Positions 1 to 12,908 of a stretch of DNA of 64,000 bases are shown here, one piece after another; positions within the stretch are counted from its first letter, which is position 1; the number at the start of each line of letters is the position of its first letter. The stretch lies in the NCBI GenBank assembly GCA_008638375.1, contig CM018047.1, forward strand, positions 49,632,679-49,696,678, written 5' to 3'. This stretch comes from Nyssa sinensis (Eukaryota > Streptophyta > Magnoliopsida > Cornales > Nyssaceae). The notes below the pieces were generated by a model. The model was not told the origin of the DNA. It made no database searches and saw only the letters and a list, made by a program, of their open reading frames with translations. A program made the position numbers and the translations under genes.

Positions 1-783
1 CATGGAGAGAAACACTTGAGTATTACGAGGTTCCAGAAAAACACACTGCAGTGTCATGGTTTGGTGGGCTCTTAGTGGTACTCGTATAACCAACCTAATC
101 TATTTCCTGTCCTTGGTTGATTTAAGAACTTCAACCTGAGGTTGTTTTCGTAAACTTGCCAATAATGTTGCCATAGTTAATCACAAGGCCCTTTTTACGT
201 AATGTTTCGGGTAAAATCATCAAGTTATGTGCTTTATCTTCCAGGTAACGTGGGCGAAGGCTAAATGCATGCCTCTTGCCAAGCATTAGATGAAACTGTA
301 AGTTTTTGTTGATTATGTTTGTGTAATGACCCAAATGAGTATTAGTTCTCGCATCTATCTTTTCATTAGGAAGGCGATATCTATTTTCTGATGTGTTAAG
401 AGGTTTTGAATCTCATTATACACATAATTACACTATTTTCCGTTGCATTGTAATAAGAATCCTTTTGGTTCCTGTGATGACTAATAATATGGAATTAATA
501 GCGTATTGTTTGATGTTTTACAATAATTATACCATTGTGTACGTTGCAACTGGGTCGTTGCATGACTTAGCTAAAAAAAAAATGTGTCGTTGCATCTTTT
601 AGATTTCCATGCATTTCTGAGTTCCATCTTAACTTTATACAAGCTACTGATATTCCTTCTCATCAGCTGTCAGAGAGTATATGTTGGCAGAATCTGCAAA
701 TGCTGATTTTTGGGAAATTAATATATAGTAAGATTGTAACTTGTCCTGGCATTAAATTTTCATTGCATTACAAATCATTATTG
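1..783. repeat. Left end of duplicated segment, copy A
   Basis: This stretch aligns almost base for base with 24457-25258, so it is the left part of a duplicated segment. The match stops at about 784, where copy B jumps to sequence matching 2527 onward. Short open frames inside are not conserved as frames between the two copies. Apart from a possible exon remnant at 245-297, I see no gene. Confidence 0.8.
245..297 (+). pseudogene. Possible broken exon remnant (copy A)
   Basis: A 53-bp block lies between a pyrimidine-rich AG (ending 244) and GTAAG (from 298), like a plant exon. The copy B version (24695-24751) is 57 bp and reads as 19 codons without a stop; here four bases are missing and the frame is broken. 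I do not recognise the product. The splice-like borders could be chance. Confidence 0.25.
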
Positions 784-1414
784 GTGATTACTCTTTTTTT
801 TTTTTTTTTTTTTCTTTTGTCATTATCTAAACGACACGACATGACACGGACATGACATTTCTTAAAAAAGTAGGACACATATCGGAGACACGTTGAATAT
901 TTATTTTTATATGATCATATAAGAAAAATCTAATATAATTTCAATCAAAAGTGGTATAAAAACATACAAATCACGGCATTATTATTAATATATTAAAATA
1001 ACAATGCTATTAAATAAAATTTTAATTTTTTTTCATTTAATTATCAACATTCATAATCCAAATTGCAAAACAAATTTGTTAAGTACTATATATAGTTATT
1101 GAAAAAAAAGGGCAGAAGAAGAAGAGAAAAATCTGGAAAAAAAAATCAGAAAGGTGTCCGAAATGTGTCCAAGACGTGTCCGAAATTTATAAAAATTGGA
1201 CATTTTTTTCACATGTCTGAGTGTGTCAGGGACGTGATAAGTATGTCCATGTTAGATACTAATACCGGAGGAAAAATATGCTTTCACATTATATATGAAA
1301 ATTAGGACAACTTACTGGAAGTGAAGAATTGCTTTCATTAGAAAAGCTGATGATGTACCTTTCATGTGTTGCAAAATTATGGTTCTGCCAAATCAAGGGA
1401 TGATGACTTGGACT
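784..1414. other. Copy A-only stretch, poly-T and GTGTCC-type repeat, no gene
   Basis: This part is absent from copy B. It begins with a run of T near 794-813. Between 825 and 1260 short GTGTCC/GACAC words appear in both orientations, as in a small inverted-repeat transposon, but I cannot fix the ends. The 68-codon frame at 1099-1305 is low-complexity Lys/Arg and is not credible. Confidence 0.4.
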
Positions 1415-1612
1415 TTATGTAATATAAATTGGTTTCTTTGTTTGCAGTTTTTTGTGTACTTTTGTCCTCAGCTTGGCTTGAGGGGTATGCTCTTCTTCAA
1501 ATTCATTGTCATCATCACTCAATCCAATGATTGACTTGTCAGATTCTTCATATGCATGTGGAGGTGAAGCAAGTCCTTTGTTCCAGATTTTGAAGAATAA
1601 ATTGTGTAGCAG
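1415..1612 (-). pseudogene. Unrecognised coding-like terminal exon fragment
   Basis: On the minus strand an AG acceptor-like site precedes 1612, and 65 codons run to a TAA at 1415-1417. The translated block has a hydrophobic start, an acidic centre (DDDNEFEEE) and a basic tail, unlike random AT-rich DNA. No ATG or upstream exon is visible, so this would be a terminal exon or captured fragment of an unknown gene. It lies in the part deleted from copy B. No family was recognised. Confidence 0.35.
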
Positions 1613-2529
1613 CTGTCATACCCAGACAACATGTGGTTATCGGGTGTGTTCTAGCTTCGCACTCCAGTGAATTGATTGAGGAGGAGCTCACTGTGAATTA
1701 TTGAAAGTTAACTTTTTTGTTTCATGCTGTATCTATAATTTTGATCAACAATAGGAATTTCAAAGAGAAATATCGAGCTTTGTTTGTCACTTGAGATATT
1801 TCTTGCTTATAGTGGCATAGAGAGAACTGAGATTATACTTGGTTCCAGATGGAACTTGCAACAGTGGTGTAAGCCAACATATTCTTATATCAAATTGAGT
1901 TACAGTAAGGGCTTTATACTTTGCTGTATCATGTTATTTCACCTTGCTAAGTTATTCATATGTGCTTGTGCCCTTGGGGAAAATACCTATGGCTGATTAG
2001 AATTTGACAAGCTAAAGGTTCAATTACCGCCAGGAAAATATTGCTGTTTAGTTATCCGGCGAGGCCGTGGGCCATAAGTAGACTGCAGTCCTGCTACTAT
2101 TAGAATCTCACTAGTGTGTGGCTTGATCCATAACACGCCGAAACGATGCTGCTTTCCAGGTAACCCCTTCACTGGTTTCAGGACGGTTTTATATAATTGA
2201 AGGCCTAAAGTGATAAAGTGATAACTCTAAATTAAATGTTTTTTTGATATTACTTTAATTTTTTTTATTTTATTTTTTGTATATATTATATTTATTTTTG
2301 TAATATAAAATTTAATTAGTTTTCAACAAAAGAGAGGTATATATATTTAATGAAATTCTAATAAAATTTTAACATAATTTTTTTTTTATTTAAATAGATA
2401 ATAATAAAATATTAGAATAGAATACAAATAAAACTCTATTAATAAAATTAAATTTTTTTAGAATTTATTTTTATACTTACATAAAATTTGGAGCGTTATT
2501 TTTAAGTGAGGTTAAAGTAATTGTTTTAT
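1613..2529. repeat. Junction repeat and flank, copy A
   Basis: The segment 1784-2220 resembles 13795-14126 (downstream of ACC oxidase A), 39835-39990 (downstream of B) and 60400-60646 (downstream of C). The adjoining 2255-2620 matches 40650-41172. It marks where one duplicated unit ends and the next begins. Copy B lacks 784-2525. No coding sequence is supported. Confidence 0.65.
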
Positions 2530-3112
2530 TAATTTTTAATTAAGTCGGTTCTGACTGATTTTCAAAGTTAAAAAAAAAATGAAATAAAGGGAAACTAAAA
2601 GGTCTTGACAATAGTAATATACTCCTGCTTTTTTTATTAATTCTTAAGCTGTAGTTTGTATTATAAATAGCTTTTACATTGGAACTCATTATTTAAGTGT
2701 CAGTTTGATTATGTAAAAGTGTTAATTAGTTATTTGGTGAAAATTGTTGGTATGAAAAAGTGAGACTAACAGTCTTGCAAGAAAGGACTCAAGGATATTC
2801 CCCCTTTTTGAGATTTTTTTAAAAAAGCACCAACATTAGGTTTATGGACGCAGACATGCATGGTTGAAATACATTGAAGTTGTCAAAACAGGAAATAGAA
2901 AACGGAAAGGTGAGATTAGCATTTAAGTTTTAAGTTTTAATGAAAACAAAAGCTATAGAAATATGGTAATGAGCATGCTAATGCTATGATTCACACTTCT
3001 ACTTTTTGTAGATTGTAATCCGAACTTTTCATGGTCTACATTTGTGGCTCAACCCCCTCCATATGTATGATCCAAATCATTTTCCATGTTTTGCGTAATC
3101 ATTTTTTTCTAT
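2530..3112. other. Upstream flank of copy A, no gene
   Basis: This is AT-rich non-coding DNA that matches about 25258-25510 in copy B (shorter there) and about 51540-52110 in copy C. It ends at the insertion point of the copia element. No gene is visible. Confidence 0.7.
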
Positions 3113-3322
3113 TGTTATCGTGTACTGTCACACATCGTATTTATACCTATACTATATAGCTATACCTTAAAATATGTCAGTATCATTCCCTGGAATATGC
3201 CAGTAGTATTCTCTCTTGTATACCTATATATATGCCTCTCTTGTACATGTAATATACACAGTGAAATATACAGGGTTTTAACCCATTCTCTCACTCTCTC
3301 ACACTCTGTCTTTATTCTAATA
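3113..3322 (+). repeat. 5' LTR of Copia-A
   Basis: This 210-bp repeat begins TGTTATCGTG and ends TTCTAATA next to the primer-binding site. It is nearly identical to 6299-6511; most differences lie in the CT microsatellite near its end and in one short indel. The end is TA rather than the usual CA. Confidence 0.88.
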
Positions 3323-3335
3323 TGGTATCAGAGCC
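3323..3335 (+). other. Primer-binding site (initiator tRNA-Met type)
   Basis: TGGTATCAGAGCC starts directly after the 5' LTR. It is the canonical complement of the 3' end of plant initiator methionine tRNA, used to prime minus-strand DNA synthesis. Confidence 0.9.
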
Positions 3336-3386
3336 AGTGTCCCATAACTGAACACTGCTCTATCCGTCACACTAGGTACTTCCTCT

Positions 3387-6286
3387 TGGTATTTTGATTC
3401 CGCCTGTAGTAATCATATAACATCTGATAACTCTCTTTTTACCACTAAAGTTCTTGCCTCACATATTCTTGCTATTCACACTGCTGATGGTTCCCACATG
3501 CCTGTTACTCACATCGGACACATTTCTCACTTCAAAGTATCTCTTCTCGATACTTATTGTATTCCTCAACTTACTCTGAATCTCATTTTTGTGGGTCAGC
3601 TTTGTGACCTTGACCTTGTCTGTCTTTAAGTCTTTGGCATGCTAGATTAGGTCATGTTTCTTTTGGTTGTTTACAAACACTAGCTTCTAGTGGTATTTTG
3701 GGTCTTGTAATCAATAAACATGATGATTGCTTATTTTGTCAACTTGGTAAACAACCTGCTTTACCTTTTTCTATCAGTAATTCTATTTTTGATGCCCCGT
3801 TTGATTTAGTTCATTCTGACATTTGGGGTCCTTCTCTTACTTCCACGATGGGTGGCTCCAAGTATTTTGTTATCTTTATTGATAATTATTCTCGTTTCAC
3901 TTGGATTTACTTTATGCAGCATCGTTCTGAACTAAAACAACTTTACTATAACTTTGCCTACATGATTACCACTCAGTTTTTGCGTCCTATCAAAATCTTT
4001 CGTGCGGATAATGCTATGGAGTATCGCGACACTAACTTTCTACAATTTCTTCAACAATAGGGCACCCTTCCCCATCGTTTTTGCCCAGGCACCTCTGAGC
4101 AGAATGGTCGTGCTGAACGCAAAGATCGCCACATTCTTGACATTGTTCGCTCTTTCCTTCTTTCTTCCTCCTGTCCCGAGCGTTTCTAGGGAGAAGCTAC
4201 TCTTACCGCTATTTACACTATCAATCGTATTCCCTCTCCAGTCATTGCCAATCAATCTCCCTATGAACAGCTTTATGGTACACTTCCTACTTACAATCTT
4301 CTCCGTGTTTTTGGTTGTGCTTGTTTTGTGTTACTGTAGCCTCGTGAGCATACCAAACTAGACCCTCGTGCTCTCCTTTGTTGCTTTTTGGGCTATGGGA
4401 TAGAACACAAAGGTTATCAGTGTTGGGATCCTATCTCCAAACGCCTTCGTGTTTCTCGACATGTGGTTTTTTGGGAGAATAAGATGTTCTCCTCCCTGTC
4501 CCCCTTTCATCTCACCCCTTTTTCTACCATTTCTTTATTCACTAATCCCTCTATTTCATTATTTTCTGATGATGATGCCACAGGTCCAACCTCACCAACT
4601 ACGGCTCCTCCTACTGTGCCTATTCCGCCTGCCGATCCTACTCCAGATCCTACTTCTGTTCCTCCTTCTGCTCCCTCTCTTCGTTGTTTTACTCGGGTAA
4701 GAGAACTGCTAATCCATCTTCGTGACTTTCATTGCTTTTCCACTATTCTCTCACCATAAGCCTCAATCTTATCGTGAGGCTTGTACTAACCGTCTTTGGC
4801 AGAAAGCTATGGATGATGAATTACAGACTTTACACCACACTTGCACCTGAGACTTGGTTGATCTTCTTTTGGGTAAAACTGTTATAGGTTGCAAATGGGT
4901 TTACAAGATCAAGACCCGTTTTGATGGTTCCATTGAGTGCTATATTCTCGGCTCGTTGCCAAGGGTTTCAATCAGGAATATGGAATTGACTATGAAGAGA
5001 CCTTTGCTCCTATTGCCCGTCTTACCTCTGTTTGGAGTCTGCTGGCTGTTGCTGCTATTCGTACATGGGGGTTATTTCAGATGGATGTTAAGAATGCTTT
5101 TCTTAACGGTGACTTTAACAAAGAAGTCTATATGCAACCACCTCCAAGGTACGATCATTCCCCTCACAAAGTTTGTAAGCTCCATTATGCCTTGTATGGT
5201 CTTAAGCAAGCTCCTCGTGCTTGGTTTGCCAAATTTAGTTATGTTATTGGCGACTTCGATTTTAACTCTAGTCCCTATGACTCCGCTTTCTTTGTTAGTA
5301 AGACTAACCATGGCAACACAATTCTTCTCCTCTATGTTGATGACATGATTATCACTGATGATGACTCCGTTGAAATTTTTGCTCTCAAATAGTTTCTTAA
5401 CCAGCACTTCGAGATGAAGGATCTTGATTCCCTTAACTATTTCTTGGGTCTTGAGATTTCCTCTGATGCTCATGGCTACTATCTCTCTTAGGCCAAGTAT
5501 GCTTCTGATTTCCTTACTCGTGCTGGTCTTACTGATAGCAAAATTGCTTCTACCCCTCTCGAGCCCAATGTTCGTCTCACTCCTCTCGATGGTACACCAC
5601 TCCGTGATGCTACCTTGTATCGACATTTAGTTGGCAGTCTTGTCTATCTCACAATTACTCGGCCTGATCTTGCCTATGCCGTGCATATTGTCAGTCAGTT
5701 TATGTCTGCCCCTCGATCTTCTCATTATGCTGTTGTTTTCAGGATTCTTCAGTATCTTAAAGGTACCCTCTTTCATGGTCTTCTTTTCTCCGTTGACTCA
5801 CCTCTTGAGTTGCCTGCCTATTCCGATGCTGATTGGGTAGGTGACCCGACTGACCGTTATTCTACCACTGGCTACTGTTTCTTTCTTGGCACCTCTCTTA
5901 TTTCCTGGCGTAGCAAGAAACAAACTGTCACAGCTCGCTCTAGTATTAAAGCTGAATATCGCGCTATCGCCGATACTACCCAGGAGCTTCTTTGGATCCG
6001 ATGGCTTCTTGCTACCTTGGGAGTTCCCCTTCCCACTGCTACTGTTCTCTACTGTGATAATTGTAGTGCTATTCAGAATGCCTACAGTGATGTTTTTCAT
6101 GAACACACCAAACATATCGAAATTGATTGTCACTTTGTGCGTCAACACATTACCAGTGGTACTGTTCGACTCCTTTCCGTCACCTCTACCGATCAATCAG
6201 CCGACCTCTTCACCAAAGCACATCCACTAAGATGCCATCATGATTTAGTGTCCAAACTCCAATTGGTCTCTATTACCCCTACTTGA
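3387..6286 (+). pseudogene. Copia-A pol remnant (PR-IN-RT-RH)
   Basis: Translated blocks, in order: a protease-like start (WYFDSAC) near 3387; an integrase with the GPS...FIDNYSR core and a proline-rich tail to about 4750; a reverse transcriptase with MDVKNAFLNGD and catalytic YVDD near 5334; and RNase H/C-terminus to the TGA at 6284-6286. In-frame TAG codons lie at 4058, 4187, 4337, 5390 and 5489. Frames also shift near 3620, 4740 and 4950. At least three stops fall where the family has Gln and one where it has Trp, so they fit C-to-T decay. It cannot make a working polyprotein. Confidence 0.92.
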
Positions 6287-6298
6287 GTTTGAGGGGGG

Positions 6299-6458
6299 TG
6301 TTATCGTGTACTGTCACACATCGTATTTATACTTATACTGTATAGCTATACCCTGGAATATGCCAATATTATTCCCTTTTGTATACCTATATATAGGCCT
6401 CTCTTGTACATGTAATATACATAGTGAAATATACAAGGTTTTAACCCATTCTCTCTCT

Positions 6459-6489
<31 letters not shown>

Positions 6490-6511
6490 ACTCTTTGTCT
6501 TTATTCTAATA
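6299..6511 (+). repeat. 3' LTR of Copia-A with polypurine tract before it
   Basis: This copy of the LTR is 213 bp. It is preceded by the purine run GAGGGGGG just after the pol stop, as expected for a plus-strand primer. A longer CT microsatellite (about 6452-6490) explains much of the length difference from the 5' LTR. Flank matching copies B and C resumes at 6512. Confidence 0.88.
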
Positions 6512-7961
6512 CCTATCAACCCCAAATATTCAAAGTTCCTTTCCTATTTTATCTCCTTTTCGTTCAACTCATTTTTCTTCCATCCTAATTTATTAGGAAA
6601 AAAAAAAAACAAAAAAAAGCTGTGTAGGACTGTCGTGATTGCTGGAATGACTTAGTTCTGTTTGGGAAAACTTTGTATTCTGAAAAGGTAATCATTGAAA
6701 AATGAATTTTAAAGAATTAATTATAACATAATTAATTTGGTATTTGAGTTTATGATAAAAATCGTGTAAAAGTGATTGTGTACGGTGATTTCTTTTCATC
6801 CTTTGTATAATATATTGAGTAAGGTAATGTGTTGGGTAGTATGGATCTTGATAAGTACTGTATACTAGCATTTTTTTCACCAATCCAATTTCGTTATAAG
6901 TTAGCCGAGGGAGTTGCGGGGGGGATGGGAGCCTTTTTGTCCGAAGATGGGGAGGTGATCTTTTTTAAGAGTATTTTTAGTATTTCACATTATTTCTCTG
7001 TTATCCTAATTTTATATATTTATAGTTGAGGAACTGTATCTTATTGTAACTCGTAATACTTTCAGATCATAGTGAAATTACAGCAGTTGTAGACATAACC
7101 TTTTTCTAGAGTGAATCTCGTAAATTTTTGTATTCTTGTGTGAGCGTAAAATTTTTAGATTTATTTTTTTATTTGTTTTCATATCTTATCGATCTTGGTT
7201 AAATGATTATATTCTTAACATAATATTACTATAACTTCGAGTGTATATGAGATATAATGTTTTAATTATTGAATTGTCTAATAATTGAAGAAAAATACGT
7301 GTACACCATCTGTAATTTGGTCCGATCCTTATAGTTAGTTCGGTATCACTAATTTATTTTTATTTGACGAAAAATTTAAGGATACTATTTTAGTAACGGT
7401 TAGAAGGGATACATAGGAGTTAAAGTAAAACAGTGAGGTGTAAATGTAATTGAAAAAAGAAATGATTTACATGGGTCAAAGTTAAGGTAATGTTGATTTA
7501 GACACATTCAGTCATAGAGTGGGCCCCTTGACAACGTTATAGACGGAGGTGTCTCCAACGTTGAACATGTTAAAATCAATAATCCTTCCAAACTTTTTAT
7601 ACAGAGTCAATGAACAATTCAAACCATACACATCCAGCCTTCTAATCACCTATCACCAACTTCCAACAAATGAGACGTCGTGTTTTGCAATTCAAATGAA
7701 AACTAAACTCCATGATTTTCTCATGATAACTCATCATCATCGTCATCATCCTCTTCCTCCTCGTTCTCATCATCATCGTCATCATCAACTTCCACGAAAT
7801 GAGACGTTATGTTTTGCAGTTCAAATTGAAAACTAAACTCCATGATTTTCACGTGATAACTCCTCCTCCTCCTCCTTCTCGTCGTCAACAATAACAACAA
7901 TTTAAAAATAAAATAAAATAAAATAAAAACGAATTAATCCAAGCATAATTGATATTATACC
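6512..7961. other. Upstream flank of copy A, no gene
   Basis: This is AT-rich DNA matching about 25512-27600 of copy B once its MITE is removed. A roughly 125-bp stretch (about 7665-7785) is repeated at about 7790-7885, separated by ATC/TCC triplet runs; copy B has one copy. The 95-codon frame at 7549 spans these triplets and is not conserved. No gene is supported. Confidence 0.65.
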
Positions 7962-8417
7962 CAATGTTTTAAACTCTGAACGGGATCAGCCGGTTCAACC
8001 GATTGAACCGTCGATCGGTTCAAAAAAGGGTTCGATTTAATTCATAAAGCCGCTTATAATTTAAAACTGTTCTAAAAATATAAAATCGTTAAAACCGGTC
8101 GGTCAGACCGTCCCACCGGGTGACCCAGTACTGGGTCACCGATTCACACCAGTTCTTGTTACTATACTTTTTTCTTTTTTTTTTTTTGAAGTTTTACATA
8201 TTAAGAAAACTCATATTTTATACATTTTTTTTTATAATTTTTAGTAATTTTTGTATAATTTTTTAAATTTAAAATATCAATAATATGTATTATTAAATTT
8301 ATTAATTACATAATTATGACATCATGGTTTGATTCCGATTGACCCGACGGTTGAACCAATAATCCGTAACCCGGATATTTTTTCGGTTCGATGAACGGGT
8401 TGGGTCTAAAAACATTG
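7962..8417. mobile_element. hAT-like MITE, copy A insertion
   Basis: The 456-bp insertion begins CAATGTTTTAAAC and ends TCTAAAAACATTG, giving short inverted ends. It is flanked by an 8-bp target duplication, ATTATACC / ATTGTACC (one mismatch). Copy B carries the empty site with ATTGTACC once near 27600. The inside is rich in GGTTCAACCG / CGGTTGAACC palindromes. An 8-bp duplication suits the hAT superfamily. A relative sits elsewhere in copy B (26380-27181). Confidence 0.75.
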
Positions 8418-9000
8418 ATTGTACCATTGTTGAAATGGTCTTAATTAACCTTCTGTTTGGTTAGAAAGAAAAATGGTTGTTTAAAATTGAAAATAATAAA
8501 AAAAATGAAAATCGATTTCAAAGTTAAGTAACATACTGTGTCTCTTTTTATAAGAGAAATCACAAGTGAACAATGATATATTTATTTTTGAGCTATGAGT
8601 TAGACTTCTATATATTAATTTTTATTTTTTAAATTCAAAGACAAAGACAAGAACGTCATTACATAACTCAAACCGAAACAAAACTGTACATGCATCCATC
8701 CCTACACAGTGTACGTGAATGTGCAAAGGGGAATAGTAGAGGCCAATCAACATAACTAAAATATTATAACACAAGCATTACTGTCACCAAACGCGCTTGT
8801 TATATCTTAACCAAAATCTTGTTTAAATATGCCTGAAAATTCCTGTAACTGTTTTCGTGAACAGTTACTAACTTTTGACTGTTTTATGATCTAACTAATA
8901 CCAGATTTCCTTGACCCAATAACAAAAGGGTGCTTATCATTCAACTCAAAAGTTTAAACTACTAATTATTCATACCTACTTCTCTGCAACCTTTGATTCA
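8418..9000. other. Upstream flank of copy A, no gene
   Basis: Non-coding flank matching about 27600-27850 and 28385-28810 of copy B. Copy B has about 500 bp more between these blocks. No open frame of interest and no RNA gene were seen. Confidence 0.65.
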
Positions 9001-9515
9001 TGACAGATATAATATTTAAAAAAAAAGATATTTATTTTAAAGTTATTATTATAATTGTTTAGTTTTTAATTTTAATTTATTTTTAATTTCTCTAATTTCT
9101 TAGTTTTATTATGATTAGTATAAGAAATATAGGAATCAATAGTTTTTTATTCGAATTAGTAGTCTTTATTGTATTCGAATTAAGATAAAAATAAGAGTTG
9201 TGATTTTTTAGTCAAAATAATAATATTATAGCTTTACAAATATAATAGGTCTTTGTGGTTAAGTTTTTTTTATCAATAATATTTATTTACGAATTTTAGA
9301 GAATTTTTTCTCTTGTTGGCTGAGAAGTCTCCATGTTACTTTGTTTCTTAGAAATTTGACATGTTTGATTCTTTTACATGTTTTCGTGCTGTGTCAGTTA
9401 GTATCAAAACGAGTTTTTGCCTGGTTCAATGGTAAACGACAAAGTCGAGGACACAAATTCTAATGACATTGGCTGTGGGACTGAGGTTTTATGGACAACG
9501 ATTGATGAACGCATG
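9001..9515 (+). pseudogene. LTR-retrotransposon fragment (LTR end and start of gag), copy A
   Basis: This is the decayed twin of 28820-29640. A degenerate primer-binding site near 9400 (TAGTATCAAAACG against TGGTATCAGAACG in copy B) is followed by an open stretch like the gag start of copy B. It is cut off near 9515: about 2.5 kb present in copy B (about 29330-31840) is missing here, so copy A carries a deletion. Confidence 0.55.
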
Positions 9516-10020
9516 CAATGGACACCATCAATTTCTTGGTCCGAATAAAAATTAGGTGTTAAAGTGTCTTCATTTCACCTGAAATGGACACCCTCAATTT
9601 CTCTTACAACCAAGTAGAAACTACTCTCAAAATTTAAGAAATATTACAACTTTAATATGTAGATCCCACCTGTCTATGAGAGAAATAGAAACACTGCCAA
9701 CTCGAAAATTAGAGAATATCAAGAATATATGTTTTAAGTTATTATTAGGTTTAGACAAATTCAGCATTAATGGAAAGATTAATTACAATAATTTAAATGG
9801 ATCTTGCAAAAGGGAGCTGGTTAATAATGATTTAATTACGACCTACTTTTTATACCTCTAACAACTTTTTCAAGCAAAAATTATTAAATATTTCCAATTC
9901 TGATAGGCATGAATCTCTTTTTTTTTTTTTGGTTTAAAAAACAAAAATGCCCTTTTCACAAACACAAATACTCAAAATTTGATTTAAAAAATTAGAAACT
10001 TGTTTTTTTAATAGATAGGG
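9516..10020. repeat. Block shared by copies A and B but absent from C
   Basis: It matches 31845-32335 closely. In copy C the sequence passes directly from one border to the other near 57110. A related phrase (ATTTTAGTCTTGGTCCGAAT type) stands at both borders, so this could be an old insertion or a local duplication. No coding content was recognised; the 61-codon frame at 9676 is not convincing. Confidence 0.5.
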
Positions 10021-10547
10021 GATGAGATTTTAATTTTAGCCTGAATGAAAATGAGGGAATGGCTAGAATAGCCAATTCTCAACTTAGTATATATTAGGTT
10101 AAGACACTAGTTATTAAAATTTTAGTCTAGTGTATAAGATTTCTGTTCCTTTATATTGTGTTTGAACCATTGAATAAGTAGGAAGGACTAAATATGATAT
10201 AATTAGATCAGATATGATATAAAATCTCGTAGGATATTAATATTCCAATTGAGTGTTTGGAACTAACCAAGATAAAAAATCCGAATATGTTATTATATCG
10301 CAATCCTGTGTTTGAATGCCTACCAGATATAAGGCTTGGATATAACTATTTGTATTTTTTATTTTTTAATGTATTGTTTTTTCTCAAGGCTTTTAAAAAT
10401 TATTTTTTTGAAAGTCATTTAATCTTTTTTTTTTCAAATTTATGCGTATAATATATCTAAATTTAAAATTTTATATCCAAATCAATTCTGAAATCTAATA
10501 ATCATAATCACAATATTTAAAAAAAAAATATTGTTACTGTTACATAC

Positions 10548-10583
<36 letters not shown>

Positions 10584-11330
10584 ATAACATTTTATTTATT
10601 GATATGAAAAATACATTAAAAACTCAAAACATATAAAAAATAAAATAAAATTGAATAATGAAAAAAAATTATCATTTTTTAACTTGACTATTCGATGTTT
10701 TTATCTCTTTATATTGCGGCATTATAATTTTTTTTTATTTATGATTTGACTTTTTTTTTAATCTCATGAATGAGATAACTCAAATACTTAAATGGTTCAT
10801 GGAATATAAATAACCAATCAAACTGAAGACATCAAACATGAGATATGATAATATTTATCTTATATAACTCTCTTATCTTACCGTCCAAACATGATCTTAA
10901 AATTTAAAAAGACTTAAATATATATAATTTTACATTCATGTCAAAAAAATTATTTACTCGACTCGAACATGTAATCTCCAATTCATTATAAACAACCTTA
11001 CAGGTTGCGTCAAAGGCCGTCCCCTTTAAGACACTAGTTATTATGAAAAGGAATGGCAAAAGTTATTAACATATATAATAGGGTTTGTAACTACGGTGGA
11101 CAATAATTAAAGGACAGGGTGAAAAGGTAAACTGCCCACCAGGATTGTTTCCATGAAACTTCAATGATCCCAGGGACTGTGCAGCTATTTGGGATGTAAA
11201 ATAGCTCGGCAACTTCCTATACAACCCTTTCAAAGCAACCAAACAAATTGAAAATGGCAAATGAATGAAAAATAAGGTAGCAGCCAACCAGGACACGGCA
11301 AAGAATGTGAAGAAAAATGTAGCCACCAAA
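10021..11330. other. Distal upstream region of ACC oxidase A
   Basis: AT-rich non-coding DNA with a GT microsatellite at about 10558-10583. Most of it aligns with 36701-37450 of copy B. From about 11030 to the TATA box all three copies align strongly, which makes that part the likely promoter. Minus-strand frames at 11066-11438 overlap the promoter and shift between copies; they are not genes. Confidence 0.6.
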
Positions 11331-11380
11331 GTGGGTCCAATCCCACGAATGGTATGACCAAATATTCATGCCGGGACCCA
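11331..11380. promoter_or_regulatory. Conserved GTGGG...CCCAC inverted motif pair upstream of ACC oxidase A
   Basis: GTGGGTCCAATCCCAC at 11331-11346 is an imperfect inverted repeat, and GGGACCCA follows at 11373-11380. Both lie 80-130 bp before the TATA box. Equivalent words are kept in copies B and C. GTGGGTCC/GGGACCCA resembles TCP-type binding words; the factor is an inference. Confidence 0.4.
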
Positions 11381-11462
11381 TACAAGTCCAAGTCCCGCAG
11401 TCAACAAAACAGTCATAATACATTATTTCTTTCTTCACAGCTACAGTGCTATTCTAAAGATC

Positions 11463-11468
11463 TATAAA
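11463..11468 (+). promoter_or_regulatory. TATA box of ACC oxidase A
   Basis: TATAAA in the context TCTATAAATTGCAACCC lies 93 bp before the start codon. The same context occurs in copies B and C. The transcribed leader is likely the purine-rich GA tract just before the ATG. Confidence 0.8.
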
Positions 11469-11516
11469 TTGCAACCCAAACTCCACACCATACATCAAAC
11501 ATACAATTTGGTTTAG

Positions 11517-12908
<1,392 letters not shown>

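Larger units (their letters stand above)
3113..6511 (+). mobile_element. Ty1/copia LTR retrotransposon, gag-less (Copia-A)
   Basis: Two direct repeats of about 210 bp (3113-3322 and 6299-6511) flank an internal region with a primer-binding site, a broken pol gene and a polypurine tract. The order protease, integrase, reverse transcriptase, RNase H identifies Ty1/copia. Gag is missing: protease coding starts about 60 bp after the primer-binding site, so this is an internally deleted, non-autonomous copy. The element is absent at the matching positions in copy B (about 25510) and copy C (about 52110). A 4-5 bp target duplication (CTAT-like) is visible at the borders. Confidence 0.93.

Noticed and set aside
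3323..3335. TGGTATCAGAGCC considered as part of a tRNA gene
   Set aside because: No cloverleaf surrounds it; its place after an LTR makes it a primer-binding site. No tRNA or rRNA gene was found in the window.
6692..6883. Matching minus-strand frames at 6692-6883 and 25679-25867
   Set aside because: Similarity follows from the duplicated AT-rich flank; substitutions show no codon pattern, and the product has no recognisable feature.
11066..11438. Minus-strand frames (87 and 73 codons) upstream of ACC oxidase A, with counterparts before B and C
   Set aside because: They overlap the promoter, change length and frame between copies and are hydrophobic readings of duplicated non-coding sequence.
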